From NCBI RefSeq assembly GCF_000005825.2, contig NC_013791.2, positions 2,914,001 through 2,978,000 on the forward strand: 64,000 bases of DNA. Direction: 5' to 3'. Each line of letters starts with the position of its first letter. Positions within the stretch are counted from its first letter, which is position 1. A model generated the notes under the pieces. It did no database searches and was not told where the DNA came from. It was given only the letters and a program-made list of their open reading frames with translations. This DNA is from Alkalihalophilus pseudofirmus OF4 (GTDB lineage Bacteria; Bacillota; Bacilli; Bacillales; Bacillaceae_D). A program made the position numbers and the translations under genes. Shown piece by piece: positions 26,882-37,645 of the stretch.

Positions 26882-27057
26882 AAGGGGATGTAAATCAACG
26901 TGAACAAACATAGAGATGGGATGAGCACCTAACGTTTGCCCTTATTGATGAAACCGTTCACTAATCATTGTAGATGATCTTCATTAAGCATTAATGAATA
27001 GAATGTAAATATATTGTAAAATTTTCTTTTTCTATTCTATCCCATGAAGCTAGGTTC

Positions 27058-28839
27058 TCACTGCTTCTCTTGATCTATCATCTGATCTTTCATAAAATGA
27101 ATGGTGAACGTCGTTCCATGACCAAGCTCACTTTCAACTGAAAGCTTTCCGTTATGTGCTTCTACTAAATGTTTAACAATCGCAAGACCTAGACCTGTCC
27201 CTCCAGAGTTTCTGCTCCGTGCCCGATCTACGCGGTAAAACCTTTCAAATATTCGCGGCAGTTCACTTGATTCTATCCCAATTCCATTATCTGAAACAGT
27301 AAATAAGATTGATTGATGATCCTGTGTGACTGAGACATTAATTTCTCCATGGTTCGGAGTATAGGTTATCGCATTGCTGATTAAATTAATCGCCACTTGT
27401 TTCAGTCGTTCTGAGTCCCCGTCCATTTCTACTGAAGAGGCTGCATGCAGTGAAAGAGCAATTTCTTTTGCCTCAGCCTTTGGCCTTAATAACTCAACTG
27501 CATCTTGAACAATTTTTGTTAACTCAGCCCTACCCCAATTCAAACGAAAATAATGTTGTTCTAATTTTGAAAGCTCGAGTAAATCTTGAATCAAACTTTG
27601 CAGCCTTTCGCTCTCTTTATGGATAATCGTTAGAAACTTTTCCATATAAGCAGGATCAGCCATAGCGCCATCAAGCAGTGTTTCTGAAAATCCTTTGATT
27701 GAGGTAACCGGCGTCTTTAATTCATGTGATACATTTGCTACGAAGTCTTTTCGCACCTGCTCTAATTTTTTTAGTTCTGTTATATCATGGAGGACAAGTA
27801 CAATTCCTTTTACCATACCCATTTCGCTCAAAATAGGAGCTGCCTGAATATCAAAGTGCTTTGTATCAATTCCGGTCACAAGTTGTATCTGTTCTCGATG
27901 TCTTTTTTCGGTTATAAATATTGTTTGCACAATTTTGATTAACTCTTTGGACTTGAATACTTCATGGTACAGCTGATTGAGCCACTTATCTGTATTTTCC
28001 TCAAAGATCTCGTGACATTTTTGGTTAATCAGCGAAATATCCCCTCTTGTATTGATGAAAATAAGTCCGCTACCCATATTGTTTATTAACGTCTCGAGTC
28101 TCTCTTGCTGCGCTTCGTGACGTTTTGTTATTTGTTCAAGATTATAAGCGAGAACATTCATAGAACGAGTCAGCTGTCCGACTTCATCCTGTTTCCCTTC
28201 AAATGTTCTCGCTTTAAAATTACCTTCTGCAAGTTCAATCGCTACTTCTGAAGCATTTTCAATTGGTCTGATCATTTCATTAGCTATACGGTACGTAATC
28301 GCACCAATTACAATAAACGCAACAGTAAAGCTGACAATGAGGATTGTCCAAATAGTTTCATTCAACTTAGCAATCGTCTGTGTCGCAAGACCAAGTCTTA
28401 CATATCCAGATTGCTCAGCATCTACTTGATAAGGAACAGCATAATATAACAGCTCTTGTCCAATCGTATCACTGTACCGCATCTCTGTTCCATTTTTACC
28501 TTCACGGACTTCCCTGATTTCAGGCCGGTCTGCATGATTATCCATATCCTCTGGATCGGTTGCTGACTCCCCTAGAACAGTACCATCTGCTGCAATGATT
28601 GTGACCCGGGCATCGAGCCTTTCACTCATCCTGAGCGCCAGCTGCTGTTCATCAATCGCTTCTTCTGAATGAGATTCAATTGTAAAAGCAGCAAGCTCAG
28701 CTTCTTTCATTAGTCGATCTGTTAGATGATTTTCATATATATTTTTATATACTTGTCCAATCACTAATCCTAAGCTTGCCATCACAAGCAACGTAACGCT
28801 TAGGATCGCAAAGACAAGCCTGAATTTAAGCTTATGCAT
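27058..28839 (-). CDS. phoR: Phosphate-response sensor histidine kinase PhoR
   Basis: Membrane sensor kinase of 593 residues that phosphorylates PhoP when phosphate is short. Domains in order: transmembrane helix (about 8-28), extracytoplasmic sensor (about 30-165), second helix (about 166-187), HAMP, PAS (LETLINNMGSGLIFINTRGD), HisKA with the phospho-acceptor in VSHELKTPVTSIKGFSETLL, and HATPase with N box SNAITYTPNHGEI and G boxes DNGIGI and GTGLGLAIVKHLVEAH. It overlaps phoP by 8 bp. Confidence 0.95.
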   Translation of the reverse strand: MHKLKFRLVFAILSVTLLVMASLGLVIGQVYKNIYENHLTDRLMKEAELAAFTIESHSEEAIDEQQLALRMSERLDARVTIIAADGTVLGESATDPEDMDNHADRPEIREVREGKNGTEMRYSDTIGQELLYYAVPYQVDAEQSGYVRLGLATQTIAKLNETIWTILIVSFTVAFIVIGAITYRIANEMIRPIENASEVAIELAEGNFKARTFEGKQDEVGQLTRSMNVLAYNLEQITKRHEAQQERLETLINNMGSGLIFINTRGDISLINQKCHEIFEENTDKWLNQLYHEVFKSKELIKIVQTIFITEKRHREQIQLVTGIDTKHFDIQAAPILSEMGMVKGIVLVLHDITELKKLEQVRKDFVANVSHELKTPVTSIKGFSETLLDGAMADPAYMEKFLTIIHKESERLQSLIQDLLELSKLEQHYFRLNWGRAELTKIVQDAVELLRPKAEAKEIALSLHAASSVEMDGDSERLKQVAINLISNAITYTPNHGEINVSVTQDHQSILFTVSDNGIGIESSELPRIFERFYRVDRARSRNSGGTGLGLAIVKHLVEAHNGKLSVESELGHGTTFTIHFMKDQMIDQEKQ

Positions 28840-29557
28840 GAAGCTGCGGCTCTTCTAATTTATAGCCTAGGCCCCTCACTGTTTTAATGTACACTGGTTT
28901 TTTCGTGTTCGGTTCAATTTTTTCTCTCAGATGGCTGATATGAACATCCACTATTCTTGTATCACCCACAAACTCATAGTTCCATACTGCATTTAATAAT
29001 TGGTCTCTCGTCAGCACCCTGCCCTTATGATTAGCTAAATAAAGAAATAGTTCAAATTCTTTTGGAGTCAGTTCTAACGCTTTTTTATGAACGAGAACTT
29101 CATAATTTTCAGGGAAAATCTCCACATCACCAATTTTTATGACACGGCCGTTTTCTTCATTATTAGCCGCCTCACTTGTCTCTGAGAGTTGAGCGGAACG
29201 TCTTAAGATCGCTCGGACTCTAGCCACTACTTCTCTTGGACTAAAGGGCTTCGTCATATAATCATCCGCCCCAAGCTCAAGTCCCAATACTTTATCGAAC
29301 TCATCGTCTTTGGCTGTCAGCATGAGAATAGGCGTCATCTTTTTATTTTGTCTTAGCTGCTTACAAATATCTAAGCCATCAATTTTAGGTAACATTAAAT
29401 CAAGTATCAACAGATCAAAAGGTTCATCCTTAGCAAGTGCTAATCCTTCTTCTCCATCTGATGCGACAGTCACTTCAAACCCTGACTGCTCTAAATTAAA
29501 TTGCAATAGTGTTGCAATCGATTCTTCATCATCTACTACTAAAATTCTTTGTGCCAT
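28832..29557 (-). CDS. phoP: Phosphate-response regulator PhoP
   Basis: OmpR-family response regulator of 241 residues. The receiver domain has the acidic pocket VVDDEES, the phospho-acceptor Asp53 in LLILDLMLPKIDG, and Lys in MTKPFSPREV. The C-terminal winged helix (LELTPKEFELFLYLANHKGRVL; DTRIVDVHISHLREKI; KTVRGLGYKL) binds Pho boxes. The start at MAQRILVVDD has GGAGGG 8 bp upstream. It is first in phoPR and is the partner of the overlapping phoR kinase. Confidence 0.96.
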   Translation of the reverse strand: MAQRILVVDDEESIATLLQFNLEQSGFEVTVASDGEEGLALAKDEPFDLLILDLMLPKIDGLDICKQLRQNKKMTPILMLTAKDDEFDKVLGLELGADDYMTKPFSPREVVARVRAILRRSAQLSETSEAANNEENGRVIKIGDVEIFPENYEVLVHKKALELTPKEFELFLYLANHKGRVLTRDQLLNAVWNYEFVGDTRIVDVHISHLREKIEPNTKKPVYIKTVRGLGYKLEEPQLHA

Positions 29558-29647
29558 TTTGTTACCCTCCACACTCTACCTTATGTAGATCTTATATTAA
29601 ACGGCTTCAAAAACGTCTTACTTATGTACTCATCCCTTTTCATAGTT

Positions 29648-29656
29648 AGTATACCA
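29648..29656 (-). promoter_or_regulatory. Extended -10 promoter of phoPR
   Basis: TGGTATACT on the minus strand: TATACT at 29648-29653 preceded by TGn. No good -35 box. A single TTCACA lies nearby on the plus strand; it is too little to call a Pho box. Confidence 0.5.
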
Positions 29657-29732
29657 AAGTTCTTTCACATTTCATCATTCTTTTCTATTTTACTCGTTTA
29701 GTTTTTTCACTGGTTAAAAGGAATTGAGCAAA

Positions 29733-29766
29733 TAAAAAAGCCTTATGAACATCAGGTCCATAAGGC
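29733..29766 (-). terminator. Terminator of mdh (citZ-icd-mdh)
   Basis: Minus-strand stem GCCTTATG / CATAAGGC followed by seven Ts, 13 bp after the mdh stop. Confidence 0.9.
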
Positions 29767-29779
29767 ATACTTCACTGTA

Positions 29780-30724
29780 TCAATCGTTTGGCAGAGCCTG
29801 CATTACATTGCGAATAGACTCTACTGATTTTTCTAGAGCAGATTTTTCTTCATCTGTTAAATCAAGTTCAATTACTTTTTCAATACCGTCGCCGCCTAGA
29901 ATCGTCGGCACACCGGCATATAAATCTTCATATCCATACTCGCCTTCAAGGTAAGCAATTGTAGGAATAACACGCTTCTTATCTTTTAAGATCGCCTCAA
30001 CCATTTGAGCAAGTGAAGCTGCAGGTGCATAATACGCGCTGCCATTTCCTAATAAGCCAACGATTTCACCGCCGCCCTTACGTGTACGTTCAACAATCTC
30101 ATCAATACGCTCTTTTGGAATCAATTTCTCTAACGGTACTCCTCCAGCTGCTGAGTAACGGATTAGAGGGACCATATCATCTCCGTGGCCGCCAAGAACA
30201 AAACCAGTAATATCTTCAACTGATAAATTTAATTCTTGTGCAACAAACGTGCGGAAACGAGCCGTATCCAGAACACCAGATTGACCGATTACACGGTTTT
30301 TAGGAAATCCTGATTCTTTATACACAGTATACGTCATAGCATCTGCTGGGTTCGTCAAAACGATAATATAGCAGTTTGGCGAGTGTTTGACTACTTCTTT
30401 CGTTACAGCTTTCATAATACCGGCATTAGTGCTGACTAAATCGTCACGGCTCATCCCTGGCTTACGAGCAATCCCAGCAGTGATCACGACAACATCTGAA
30501 TCCTTCGTATCTTCATAGCTTGATGTGCCGATAATGTTTGAGTCCACACCTTGTACAGGCGTTGATTCAAGCATATCTAATGCTTTCCCTTTAGTCGGCC
30601 CCTCTAATTGAGGGATGTCCACTAATACAACATCGCCAAGCTCTTTTTGAGCGACCATTAATGCTGTAGTGGCGCCGGTAAAACCTGCACCGATAACTGA
30701 AATCTTTCTACGCTTAATTGCCAT
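29780..30724 (-). CDS. mdh: Malate dehydrogenase
   Basis: NAD-dependent oxidation of malate to oxaloacetate in the TCA cycle. LDH-like type, 314 residues from [29 protein letters not shown] is the NAD fold. [31 protein letters not shown] and the catalytic His in [12 protein letters not shown] follow. GGGAG lies 9 bp before the chosen ATG. It is last of citZ-icd-mdh, with a strong hairpin between it and icd. Confidence 0.96.
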   Translation of the reverse strand: MAIKRRKISVIGAGFTGATTALMVAQKELGDVVLVDIPQLEGPTKGKALDMLESTPVQGVDSNIIGTSSYEDTKDSDVVVITAGIARKPGMSRDDLVSTNAGIMKAVTKEVVKHSPNCYIIVLTNPADAMTYTVYKESGFPKNRVIGQSGVLDTARFRTFVAQELNLSVEDITGFVLGGHGDDMVPLIRYSAAGGVPLEKLIPKERIDEIVERTRKGGGEIVGLLGNGSAYYAPAASLAQMVEAILKDKKRVIPTIAYLEGEYGYEDLYAGVPTILGGDGIEKVIELDLTDEEKSALEKSVESIRNVMQALPND

Positions 30725-30803
30725 CTTCATCAACTCCCAGTTATGATAGTGAAACGATTTATTCCATAAATTAAGTTTATATCATTTTACCCTTAGATAC
30801 AAA

Positions 30804-30840
30804 GAATTCAAAAAGCCCTAAATAAGGACTTTTTGAATTC
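30804..30840 (-). terminator. Hairpin between icd and mdh
   Basis: Near-perfect palindrome GAATTCAAAAAG-TCCT / AGGG-CTTTTTGAATTC. A T-tract lies inside the 3' arm on the minus strand. It probably ends part of the citZ-icd transcripts and can act on both strands. Confidence 0.75.
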
Positions 30841-30857
30841 ATAAATGTTTTATGATC

Positions 30858-32126
30858 TTAAAGATTTTTAATTAACTCATCAGCAAAGCCTGAACATTTC
30901 ACTTCAGTTGCACCGTCCATTAGACGAGCAAAGTCATATGTTACTACTTTACTTGCAATTGTTTTATCCATAGAAGCCATGATTAAGTCAGCAGCTTCGT
31001 TCCAGCCTAAGTGACGAAGCATAAGCTCACCAGATAGAAGAACAGAAGATGGGTTTACTTTATCAAGTCCAGCATACTTAGGTGCTGTACCGTGTGTTGC
31101 TTCAAAGATTGCATGACCAGTATCGTAATTGATGTTTGCTCCAGGAGCAATTCCAATACCGCCAACTTGTGCAGCAAGGGCATCAGAAATGTAATCACCA
31201 TTTAAGTTCATTGTAGCTACTACGTCGAACTCTTTTGGACGAGTTAAGATTTGTTGTAAGAAGATATCAGCAATTGAATCTTTTACAATGATTTTGCCAG
31301 CAGCTTCTGCATCAGCTTGAGCTTTATCTGCAGCGTCTTTACCTTCTGCTTCAACAATCTTGTCATATTGAGCCCAAGTGAATACTTTATCTCCAAATTC
31401 ACGCTCAGCTACTTCATAACCCCAGTTCTTGAAAGCACCTTCTGTGTACTTCATGATGTTTCCTTTATGAACTAGTGTGACACTCTTACGGCCTTCATCA
31501 ATTGCATATTGAATAGCCGCACGAACCAGTCGGTCTGTACCTTCTTGTGATACAGGCTTAATACCAATACCAGATGTTTCAGGGAAACGGATCTTGCTAG
31601 CTCCCATCTCTTCACGAAGGAATTTAATTAATTTCTTTACTTCATCAGAACCTTCTTGATACTCAATTCCAGCATAGATATCTTCTGAGTTCTCACGGAA
31701 GATAACCATGTTCGTATCTTCAGGACGTTTAACAGGGGATGGAACTCCTTCAAAGTAACGTACTGGACGTAGACATACGTACAAATCTAACTCTTGACGT
31801 AATGCAACGTTAAGCGAACGAATTCCGCCGCCTACTGGTGTTGTAAGAGGGCCTTTAATTGCGATCATGTACTTGCGAACCGCATCAAGAGTTTCATCCG
31901 GTAACCAGCTTCCAGTTTCGTTGAATGCTTTTTCACCAGCTAAAATTTCTTTCCAAACGATTTTCTTTTCGCCATTATAAGCTTTCTCAACTGCAGCATC
32001 CATTACACGTGAAGCTGCTGCCCAAATATCAGGACCAATTCCGTCACCTTCGATATAAGGAACAATTGGGTTATTAGGGACATCAAGTACCCCGTTATCT
32101 ACCTTAATTACATCTCCGTTTGCCAT
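30858..32126 (-). CDS. icd: NADP-dependent isocitrate dehydrogenase
   Basis: Oxidative decarboxylation of isocitrate to 2-oxoglutarate. Protein of 422 residues. Substrate-site residues are in [25 protein letters not shown]. The regulatory phosphorylatable Ser region matches [34 protein letters not shown] and [20 protein letters not shown] carry metal and cofactor residues. The ATG has GGGAGG 8 bp upstream. Middle gene of citZ-icd-mdh. Confidence 0.97.
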   Translation of the reverse strand: MANGDVIKVDNGVLDVPNNPIVPYIEGDGIGPDIWAAASRVMDAAVEKAYNGEKKIVWKEILAGEKAFNETGSWLPDETLDAVRKYMIAIKGPLTTPVGGGIRSLNVALRQELDLYVCLRPVRYFEGVPSPVKRPEDTNMVIFRENSEDIYAGIEYQEGSDEVKKLIKFLREEMGASKIRFPETSGIGIKPVSQEGTDRLVRAAIQYAIDEGRKSVTLVHKGNIMKYTEGAFKNWGYEVAEREFGDKVFTWAQYDKIVEAEGKDAADKAQADAEAAGKIIVKDSIADIFLQQILTRPKEFDVVATMNLNGDYISDALAAQVGGIGIAPGANINYDTGHAIFEATHGTAPKYAGLDKVNPSSVLLSGELMLRHLGWNEAADLIMASMDKTIASKVVTYDFARLMDGATEVKCSGFADELIKNL

Positions 32127-32202
32127 GTTACATTACCTCCCTAGATTGATAAAGCTGTCTTTCTTTTTGACAAGTATGACCTTGTCCGCTTCTTACGTAT
32201 GT

Positions 32203-32225
32203 ACAAGGAGATAAAAGCTCCTTGT
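32203..32225 (-). repeat. Stem-loop without T-run between citZ and icd
   Basis: Perfect inverted repeat ACAAGGAG ... CTCCTTGT 10 bp after the citZ stop. It lacks a T-tract, so it is more likely an mRNA-stability or processing element than a terminator. Confidence 0.55.
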
Positions 32226-32235
32226 TACGCTGAAA

Positions 32236-33351
32236 TTAGCGCTGTTCAATTGGAATATATGTTTGTTTAGCCGGTCCTACATATTCAGCACGTGGACGGA
32301 TTAGTCGGTTGTCACTGTATTGCTCTAGAATGTGAGCTAACCAACCTGATGCACGGCTGACAGCGAAGATTGGCGTAAACAAGTCATGTTTGATCCCAAG
32401 ACTATGGTAAACACTAGCAGAATAAAAATCAACATTTGGAAGCAATCCTTTTTCGCCAGTAACCATATCTTCAATCTTAATTGACATGTCATACCACTTA
32501 GATTCGCCTGTAATACCCGTTAAACGTTTAGACATTTCACGTAAGTGTTTCGCACGCGGATCACCGTTTTTATATACTCGGTGCCCAAAGCCCATAATTT
32601 TTTCTTTATTATCAAATGCTTTGCGAATGTATGGTTCTACATTTTCAACTTGACCAATTTCCATAAGCATAGACATTACAGCTTCGTTCGCACCGCCGTG
32701 AAGAGGACCTTTAAGAGCGCCGATTGCCGCTGTAATTCCAGAATATACATCAGAAAGAGTAGCTACACATACACGTGCAGTAAACGTTGAAGCATTAAGC
32801 TCATGGTCAGCATGCAGAACAAGTGCTTTATTAAATGCATTTACTGCAATTTCGTCCGGCTCTTCACCATTTAGCATGTATAAGAAGTTTGCAGCAAACC
32901 CTAAATCCTTGCGAGGAGCTACTGGTTCTTTGCCTTCACGCACTCGAGAAAACGCTGTCACAATTGTTGGGATCTGTGCTTGGATCTTAAGCGCCTTTAG
33001 TCTGTTCGCTTCTTCTTCCATTACATCTGCACTTTCATCAAATAATGCGAGACTTGAAATAGCCGTACGAAGAGCAGCCATCGGATGAACTTCATTGATT
33101 GGATATGACTTCATCTGATCAATGATTGCTTGTGGAATTTCTGCATGATCAGCAAGCTCTTGAGTAAATGAACGTAATTCATCTTCTTTAGGAAGACGTC
33201 CATTCCAAAGCAGGTAAATTACCTCTTCAAAACTCGCATTATCTGCTAAATCGTCAATATCATACCCTTGATAGGTTAAGACGCTTTCAATAATTGAACT
33301 GACACTTGATGTCGTTGCAACAATTCCTTCTAGACCACGAGTTGTACTCAC
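32236..33351 (-). CDS. citZ: Citrate synthase
   Basis: Condenses acetyl-CoA and oxaloacetate. Type II short form of 371 residues. Catalytic residues are visible: His in LVLHADHELNASTF, His in KIMGFGHRVYKNGDPRAKHL and Asp in LPNVDFYSASVYHSLGI. The GTG start at 33351 (MSTTRGLEGIVATTSS) has GGAGAG upstream. It heads citZ-icd-mdh behind a leader of about 100 bases with a cre-like site. Confidence 0.96.
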   Translation of the reverse strand: MSTTRGLEGIVATTSSVSSIIESVLTYQGYDIDDLADNASFEEVIYLLWNGRLPKEDELRSFTQELADHAEIPQAIIDQMKSYPINEVHPMAALRTAISSLALFDESADVMEEEANRLKALKIQAQIPTIVTAFSRVREGKEPVAPRKDLGFAANFLYMLNGEEPDEIAVNAFNKALVLHADHELNASTFTARVCVATLSDVYSGITAAIGALKGPLHGGANEAVMSMLMEIGQVENVEPYIRKAFDNKEKIMGFGHRVYKNGDPRAKHLREMSKRLTGITGESKWYDMSIKIEDMVTGEKGLLPNVDFYSASVYHSLGIKHDLFTPIFAVSRASGWLAHILEQYSDNRLIRPRAEYVGPAKQTYIPIEQR

Positions 33352-33392
33352 GTTAATCTCTCCTTTTCCCTAATTATCTTTTTTCATCTTTC

Positions 33393-33406
33393 GGTAAATG
33401 CTTACA
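33393..33406 (-). promoter_or_regulatory. cre-like site in the citZ leader
   Basis: Minus-strand TGTAAGCATTTACC resembles the CcpA operator TGWAANCGNTNWCA with two mismatches. It lies about 55 bases downstream of the predicted start, where CcpA could act as a roadblock, as known for B. subtilis citZ. Confidence 0.45.
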
Positions 33407-33460
33407 TTTCCAATTAAAAAAAGAAATGTGCGCTATGTAGGAAGGATGTACACAAGCACC

Positions 33461-33489
33461 ATTATAAACATTTTTTACACTTTTGTGAA
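33461..33489 (-). promoter_or_regulatory. SigA promoter of citZ-icd-mdh
   Basis: TTCACA (33484-33489), 17 bp, TATAAT (33461-33466) on the minus strand. Confidence 0.75.
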
Positions 33490-33569
33490 CGTTTAATTAG
33501 TAATTAAATTGAATCATTTTAAAACTACCACTACATTTAGTATTCTGATAGTTTTAATCAGCAGCGGTC

Positions 33570-34055
33570 TTACCCGCCTAAATTTGAAAAGAATTGTACA
33601 ACCCTCATCGCTAGATAAGCAATGCCCGCACCGATTAAGGGACCTACTGCGACTCCATTAAATAGGGCAACCGCCAAGATCGTACCAAACACCAATGCCG
33701 TTGTAATATGAGGATCATTTTTTAAAAGGTCAATTCCACTTGCTGCAATGAGTGCAACAAGAATGCCTGAGGCTAATGCAATCCACGCATAGGAAGACCG
33801 CACCGCTTCACCAAGTTGTTTAAAACCAATGTCACCTGTAACAATCGGCGTTAAAACCGCTATCGTTATAACAGTGACTCCTATATTAATCCCCTTTTGT
33901 TGGAAAATTGGAAATAATTTATCGCCAAGTCCTACCCATTTTATAATAAGCAAGAATCCAACAGCAACTAATAGAGATTGGTTTTTAGCAAGAAGGGCAA
34001 CGGCAAGTAGAATCAGCATAAATAACGTTGCTTGTGAAAACAAGTTTGTACCCAA
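33570..34055 (-). CDS. ytwI: DUF441 membrane protein YtwI
   Basis: Integral membrane protein of 161 residues, four to five hydrophobic helices, DUF441 family. IAVLTPIVTGDIGFKQLGEA, SSYAWIALASGILVALIA and GVAVGPLIGAGIAYLAMR are characteristic. The start is a TTG at 34055 (MGTNLFSQATLFM), close behind AAGGAGGAAGG. Same position between fxsA and citZ as in B. subtilis. Function unknown. Confidence 0.88.
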   Translation of the reverse strand: MGTNLFSQATLFMLILLAVALLAKNQSLLVAVGFLLIIKWVGLGDKLFPIFQQKGINIGVTVITIAVLTPIVTGDIGFKQLGEAVRSSYAWIALASGILVALIAASGIDLLKNDPHITTALVFGTILAVALFNGVAVGPLIGAGIAYLAMRVVQFFSNLGG

Positions 34056-34161
34056 CCTTCCTCCTTAGCAATTCTACTTTATCATATCATAGTTTTGAAA
34101 ATTCCGCCATGTTTCACGCTTTTGCTACAAGTTGGGAAATATTGCATTGTGAAAAGAAAAT

Positions 34162-34190
34162 AAAAACCACAGCTTATATGCTGTGGTTAT
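34162..34190 (-). terminator. Terminator at the end of fxsA
   Basis: Minus-strand stem AACCACAGC / GCTGTGGTT followed by TTTATTTTC; overlaps the fxsA stop. Confidence 0.85.
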
Positions 34191-34582
34191 CGTCTAGACA
34201 TAATTATAAAATTCCCATTTTTGATCATTTTATTAAAGATCGAGAGCAGGAAGCCTTTTGCAATCCCGCGAGTTGCTGGTATTAGCAGAAAGAACCCAAT
34301 TGCATCTGTAATAAATCCCGGGGTTAAGAGAACAACTCCCCCAATGAGGATACAAATACCATCCAGCATTACACTGCTAGGCAGCTGACCTTGACTCGCT
34401 TGAAGCTGAGCTACTCGAATCGCTTGAAGCCCTTCTTTTTTGGCAAGCCATGCCCCGAGTACTCCTGTTAAAATGATAAGAGCAATGGTTGGCCAAACAC
34501 CGATCGTATTGCCAGATAGAATAAGAACGGCAATTTCTAGGGCAGGAACGATAATAATTAGTAATAAGAGGATTCTAAACAT
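34187..34582 (-). CDS. fxsA: FxsA family membrane protein
   Basis: Small integral membrane protein of 131 residues. Features are an N-terminal helix with ALEIAVLILSG, then GVWPTIALIILTGVLGAWLAKKEGLQ and LTPGFITDAIGFFLLIPATRG, the FxsA signature. In E. coli it interferes with phage T7 exclusion by the F plasmid; its normal role is unknown. It lies between pyk and ytwI. Confidence 0.9.
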   Translation of the reverse strand: MFRILLLLIIIVPALEIAVLILSGNTIGVWPTIALIILTGVLGAWLAKKEGLQAIRVAQLQASQGQLPSSVMLDGICILIGGVVLLTPGFITDAIGFFLLIPATRGIAKGFLLSIFNKMIKNGNFIIMSRR

Positions 34583-34628
34583 CGTTCTCTCCTTTATTTA
34601 TAAGTCATGCACCCAAAACACATGTGAT

Positions 34629-34660
34629 AAAAAAAGAGAGAAGGAAAATCCCTCTCCCTA
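34629..34660 (-). terminator. Terminator of pyk
   Basis: Minus-strand stem GGGAGAGGGATT / TTCCTTCTCTC with TTTTTTT, 8 bp after the pyk stop. Confidence 0.88.
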
Positions 34661-34667
34661 AATCTTA

Positions 34668-36422
34668 TTATAATACACTTGCATGTCCTCTGTAAATGTC
34701 ACCGCGTGCGCCGTCTACTGTAATCTCTTCACCATCTTTGAATAGATCAAGTGCATTAACCACACCAACAATCACAGGTGTGCTTAGACTTAAACCGACT
34801 ACTGCAGCGTGAGACGTTAGACCGCCTTCTTCTGTAATAACAGCTGCTGCCTTTTCAAAGGCCGGGATCATGTCTTTATCTGTGCTGTAAGTAACAAGAA
34901 TAGAACCTTCTTTTACCTTTTCATTTGCTTCTTGCGCATTTTGAGCTACGACTACTTTACCTGAAGCTGAACGACGGCCAATCCCTTGACCTTTAGCCAC
35001 AACTTCTCCAATTACATGTACTTTCATCAAGTTCGTCGTACCGGTTTCGCCTACAGGAACACCCGCTGTAATAACGACAAGGTCTCCTTGACCAATTTGA
35101 CCAGCTTGTACGGCCGTATTTACCGTTGTATCGAGCATTTCATCTGTTGTTTGAGCTGTTTGCCCCATTAGCGGGAATACACCCCATACAAGGCTTAATG
35201 TGCGCATAACACGCTCATTGCTTGTCACCGCAATGATTGGAGACTCTGGACGGTATTTAGCTACGACGCGAGCTGTGTAACCACTCTCTGTAGCTGTGAG
35301 TATAGCTGATGCATTCAAATTAAATGCAGCATGAGCTACAGACTGGCTGATTGCACTTGTAATCGAAGGACGCGTTTCTTTTGTATGCTTAGAAAGAATC
35401 GCTTGATAGTTTAGTGCTTGTTCTGTACGAGCAGCAATGTTGTTCATTGTCTGCACAGCTTCTACAGGATAATCACCAGCTGCTGTTTCCCCTGAAAGCA
35501 TAATCGCGTCTGTACCATCAAAAATAGCATTTGCGACATCACTCGCCTCAGCACGAGTCGGACGAGGGTTGCGCTGCATAGAATCAAGCATTTGTGTAGC
35601 TGTAATAACAGGTTTTGCTACTGCATTACATTTTTTAATTAATTCTTTTTGTACAAGCGGAACTTCTTCTGCTGGAATTTCCACACCTAAATCTCCGCGA
35701 GCAACCATTAATCCATCAGACACTTCAAGGATTTCATCGATATTGTCGACACCTTCTTGATTTTCAATCTTAGGGATAATTTGGATATCAGTTGCTTGAT
35801 TCTGCTCAAGAAGTTCACGAATTTCAAGCACATCAGATGCACGGCGTACAAATGAAGCGGCAATAAAGTCTACCCCTTGTTCAATACCAAATTTAATATC
35901 AGCCGTATCTTTTTCGGTGATACCAGGAAGTTTCACACTTACATTAGGTACGTTGACACCTTTTTTGTTTTTAAGAGTACCGCTGTTTAAAACTTTTGTT
36001 TCAATTTCTTTCTCTCTAACTTCTACAACCTCTAATCCAATCAGGCCGTCATCAAGCAAGATTTTTGAACCCGGATGCACATCTTGAACAAGTCCAGGGT
36101 ATGTAATCGAAATCTTCTCTGTATTACCTACTACTTCTTCCATTGAGACAACAAGGCTTTGACCTGCTTTTAATTCAGCAACGCCGCCTTCTAGTGTCTG
36201 TGTGCGAATTTCAGGACCTTTTGTATCAAGTAAGATCGCTACTGTTTTGCCTGTGCGCTTACTCGCTTCACGGATGTTCTCAATTCTCGCACCATGTTCT
36301 TCAAAATCACCGTGAGAAAAGTTTAATCTTGCAACGTTCATTCCAGCTTCTATTAATTCAACCAACGTATCAATCTGCTCACTCGCTGGACCAATCGTAC
36401 ATACAATTTTCGTTTTACGCAT
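34668..36422 (-). CDS. pyk: Pyruvate kinase with C-terminal extra domain
   Basis: Last step of glycolysis, phosphoenolpyruvate plus ADP to pyruvate plus ATP. Protein of 584 residues, about 110 longer than E. coli PykF. The TIM barrel ([47 protein letters not shown]) is followed by the alpha/beta C-domain. An extra domain (about 475-584) resembles the PEP-utilising mobile domain with [23 protein letters not shown]. This extension is normal for Bacillus enzymes. It follows pfkA by 50 bp. Confidence 0.97.
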   Translation of the reverse strand: MRKTKIVCTIGPASEQIDTLVELIEAGMNVARLNFSHGDFEEHGARIENIREASKRTGKTVAILLDTKGPEIRTQTLEGGVAELKAGQSLVVSMEEVVGNTEKISITYPGLVQDVHPGSKILLDDGLIGLEVVEVREKEIETKVLNSGTLKNKKGVNVPNVSVKLPGITEKDTADIKFGIEQGVDFIAASFVRRASDVLEIRELLEQNQATDIQIIPKIENQEGVDNIDEILEVSDGLMVARGDLGVEIPAEEVPLVQKELIKKCNAVAKPVITATQMLDSMQRNPRPTRAEASDVANAIFDGTDAIMLSGETAAGDYPVEAVQTMNNIAARTEQALNYQAILSKHTKETRPSITSAISQSVAHAAFNLNASAILTATESGYTARVVAKYRPESPIIAVTSNERVMRTLSLVWGVFPLMGQTAQTTDEMLDTTVNTAVQAGQIGQGDLVVITAGVPVGETGTTNLMKVHVIGEVVAKGQGIGRRSASGKVVVAQNAQEANEKVKEGSILVTYSTDKDMIPAFEKAAAVITEEGGLTSHAAVVGLSLSTPVIVGVVNALDLFKDGEEITVDGARGDIYRGHASVL

Positions 36423-36472
36423 ATTCTGCCTCCTGTAATTGCTGATCTACTATCTAAAATCTATTTTTGGGG

Positions 36473-37453
<981 letters not shown>

Positions 37454-37462
37454 TCAAATTTA

Positions 37463-37491
37463 TATATCTAAAAGAGACCTTAAATTGACAA
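37463..37491 (-). promoter_or_regulatory. Candidate SigA promoter of pfkA-pyk
   Basis: TTGTCA (37486-37491), 17 bp, GATATA (37463-37468) on the minus strand, about 30 bp before the pfkA start. Confidence 0.5.
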
Positions 37492-37610
37492 TCCCTTTTT
37501 TTACAAGGTGCCAAACCTACATTCTTCGTGCTTTCCACCTATTATCATGCTCTCATTTTAAAAAAATACCACTTAAATCAACTGAACACAATACAGATGC
37601 TTCCAAAACA

Positions 37611-37643
37611 AAAAGTGCTTTCTATTATCCAGAAAGCACTTTA
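37611..37643 (-). terminator. Terminator of accA
   Basis: Minus-strand stem AAAGTGCTTTCT / AGAAAGCACTTT followed by Ts, directly after the accA stop. It separates the fatty-acid genes from pfkA. Confidence 0.88.
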
Positions 37644-37645
37644 CC

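Noticed and set aside
26710-26928. Minus-strand frame of 72 residues between phoR and hflK
   Set aside because: It runs across the hairpin and AT-rich promoter region, has no ribosome binding site and ends near the hflK promoter.
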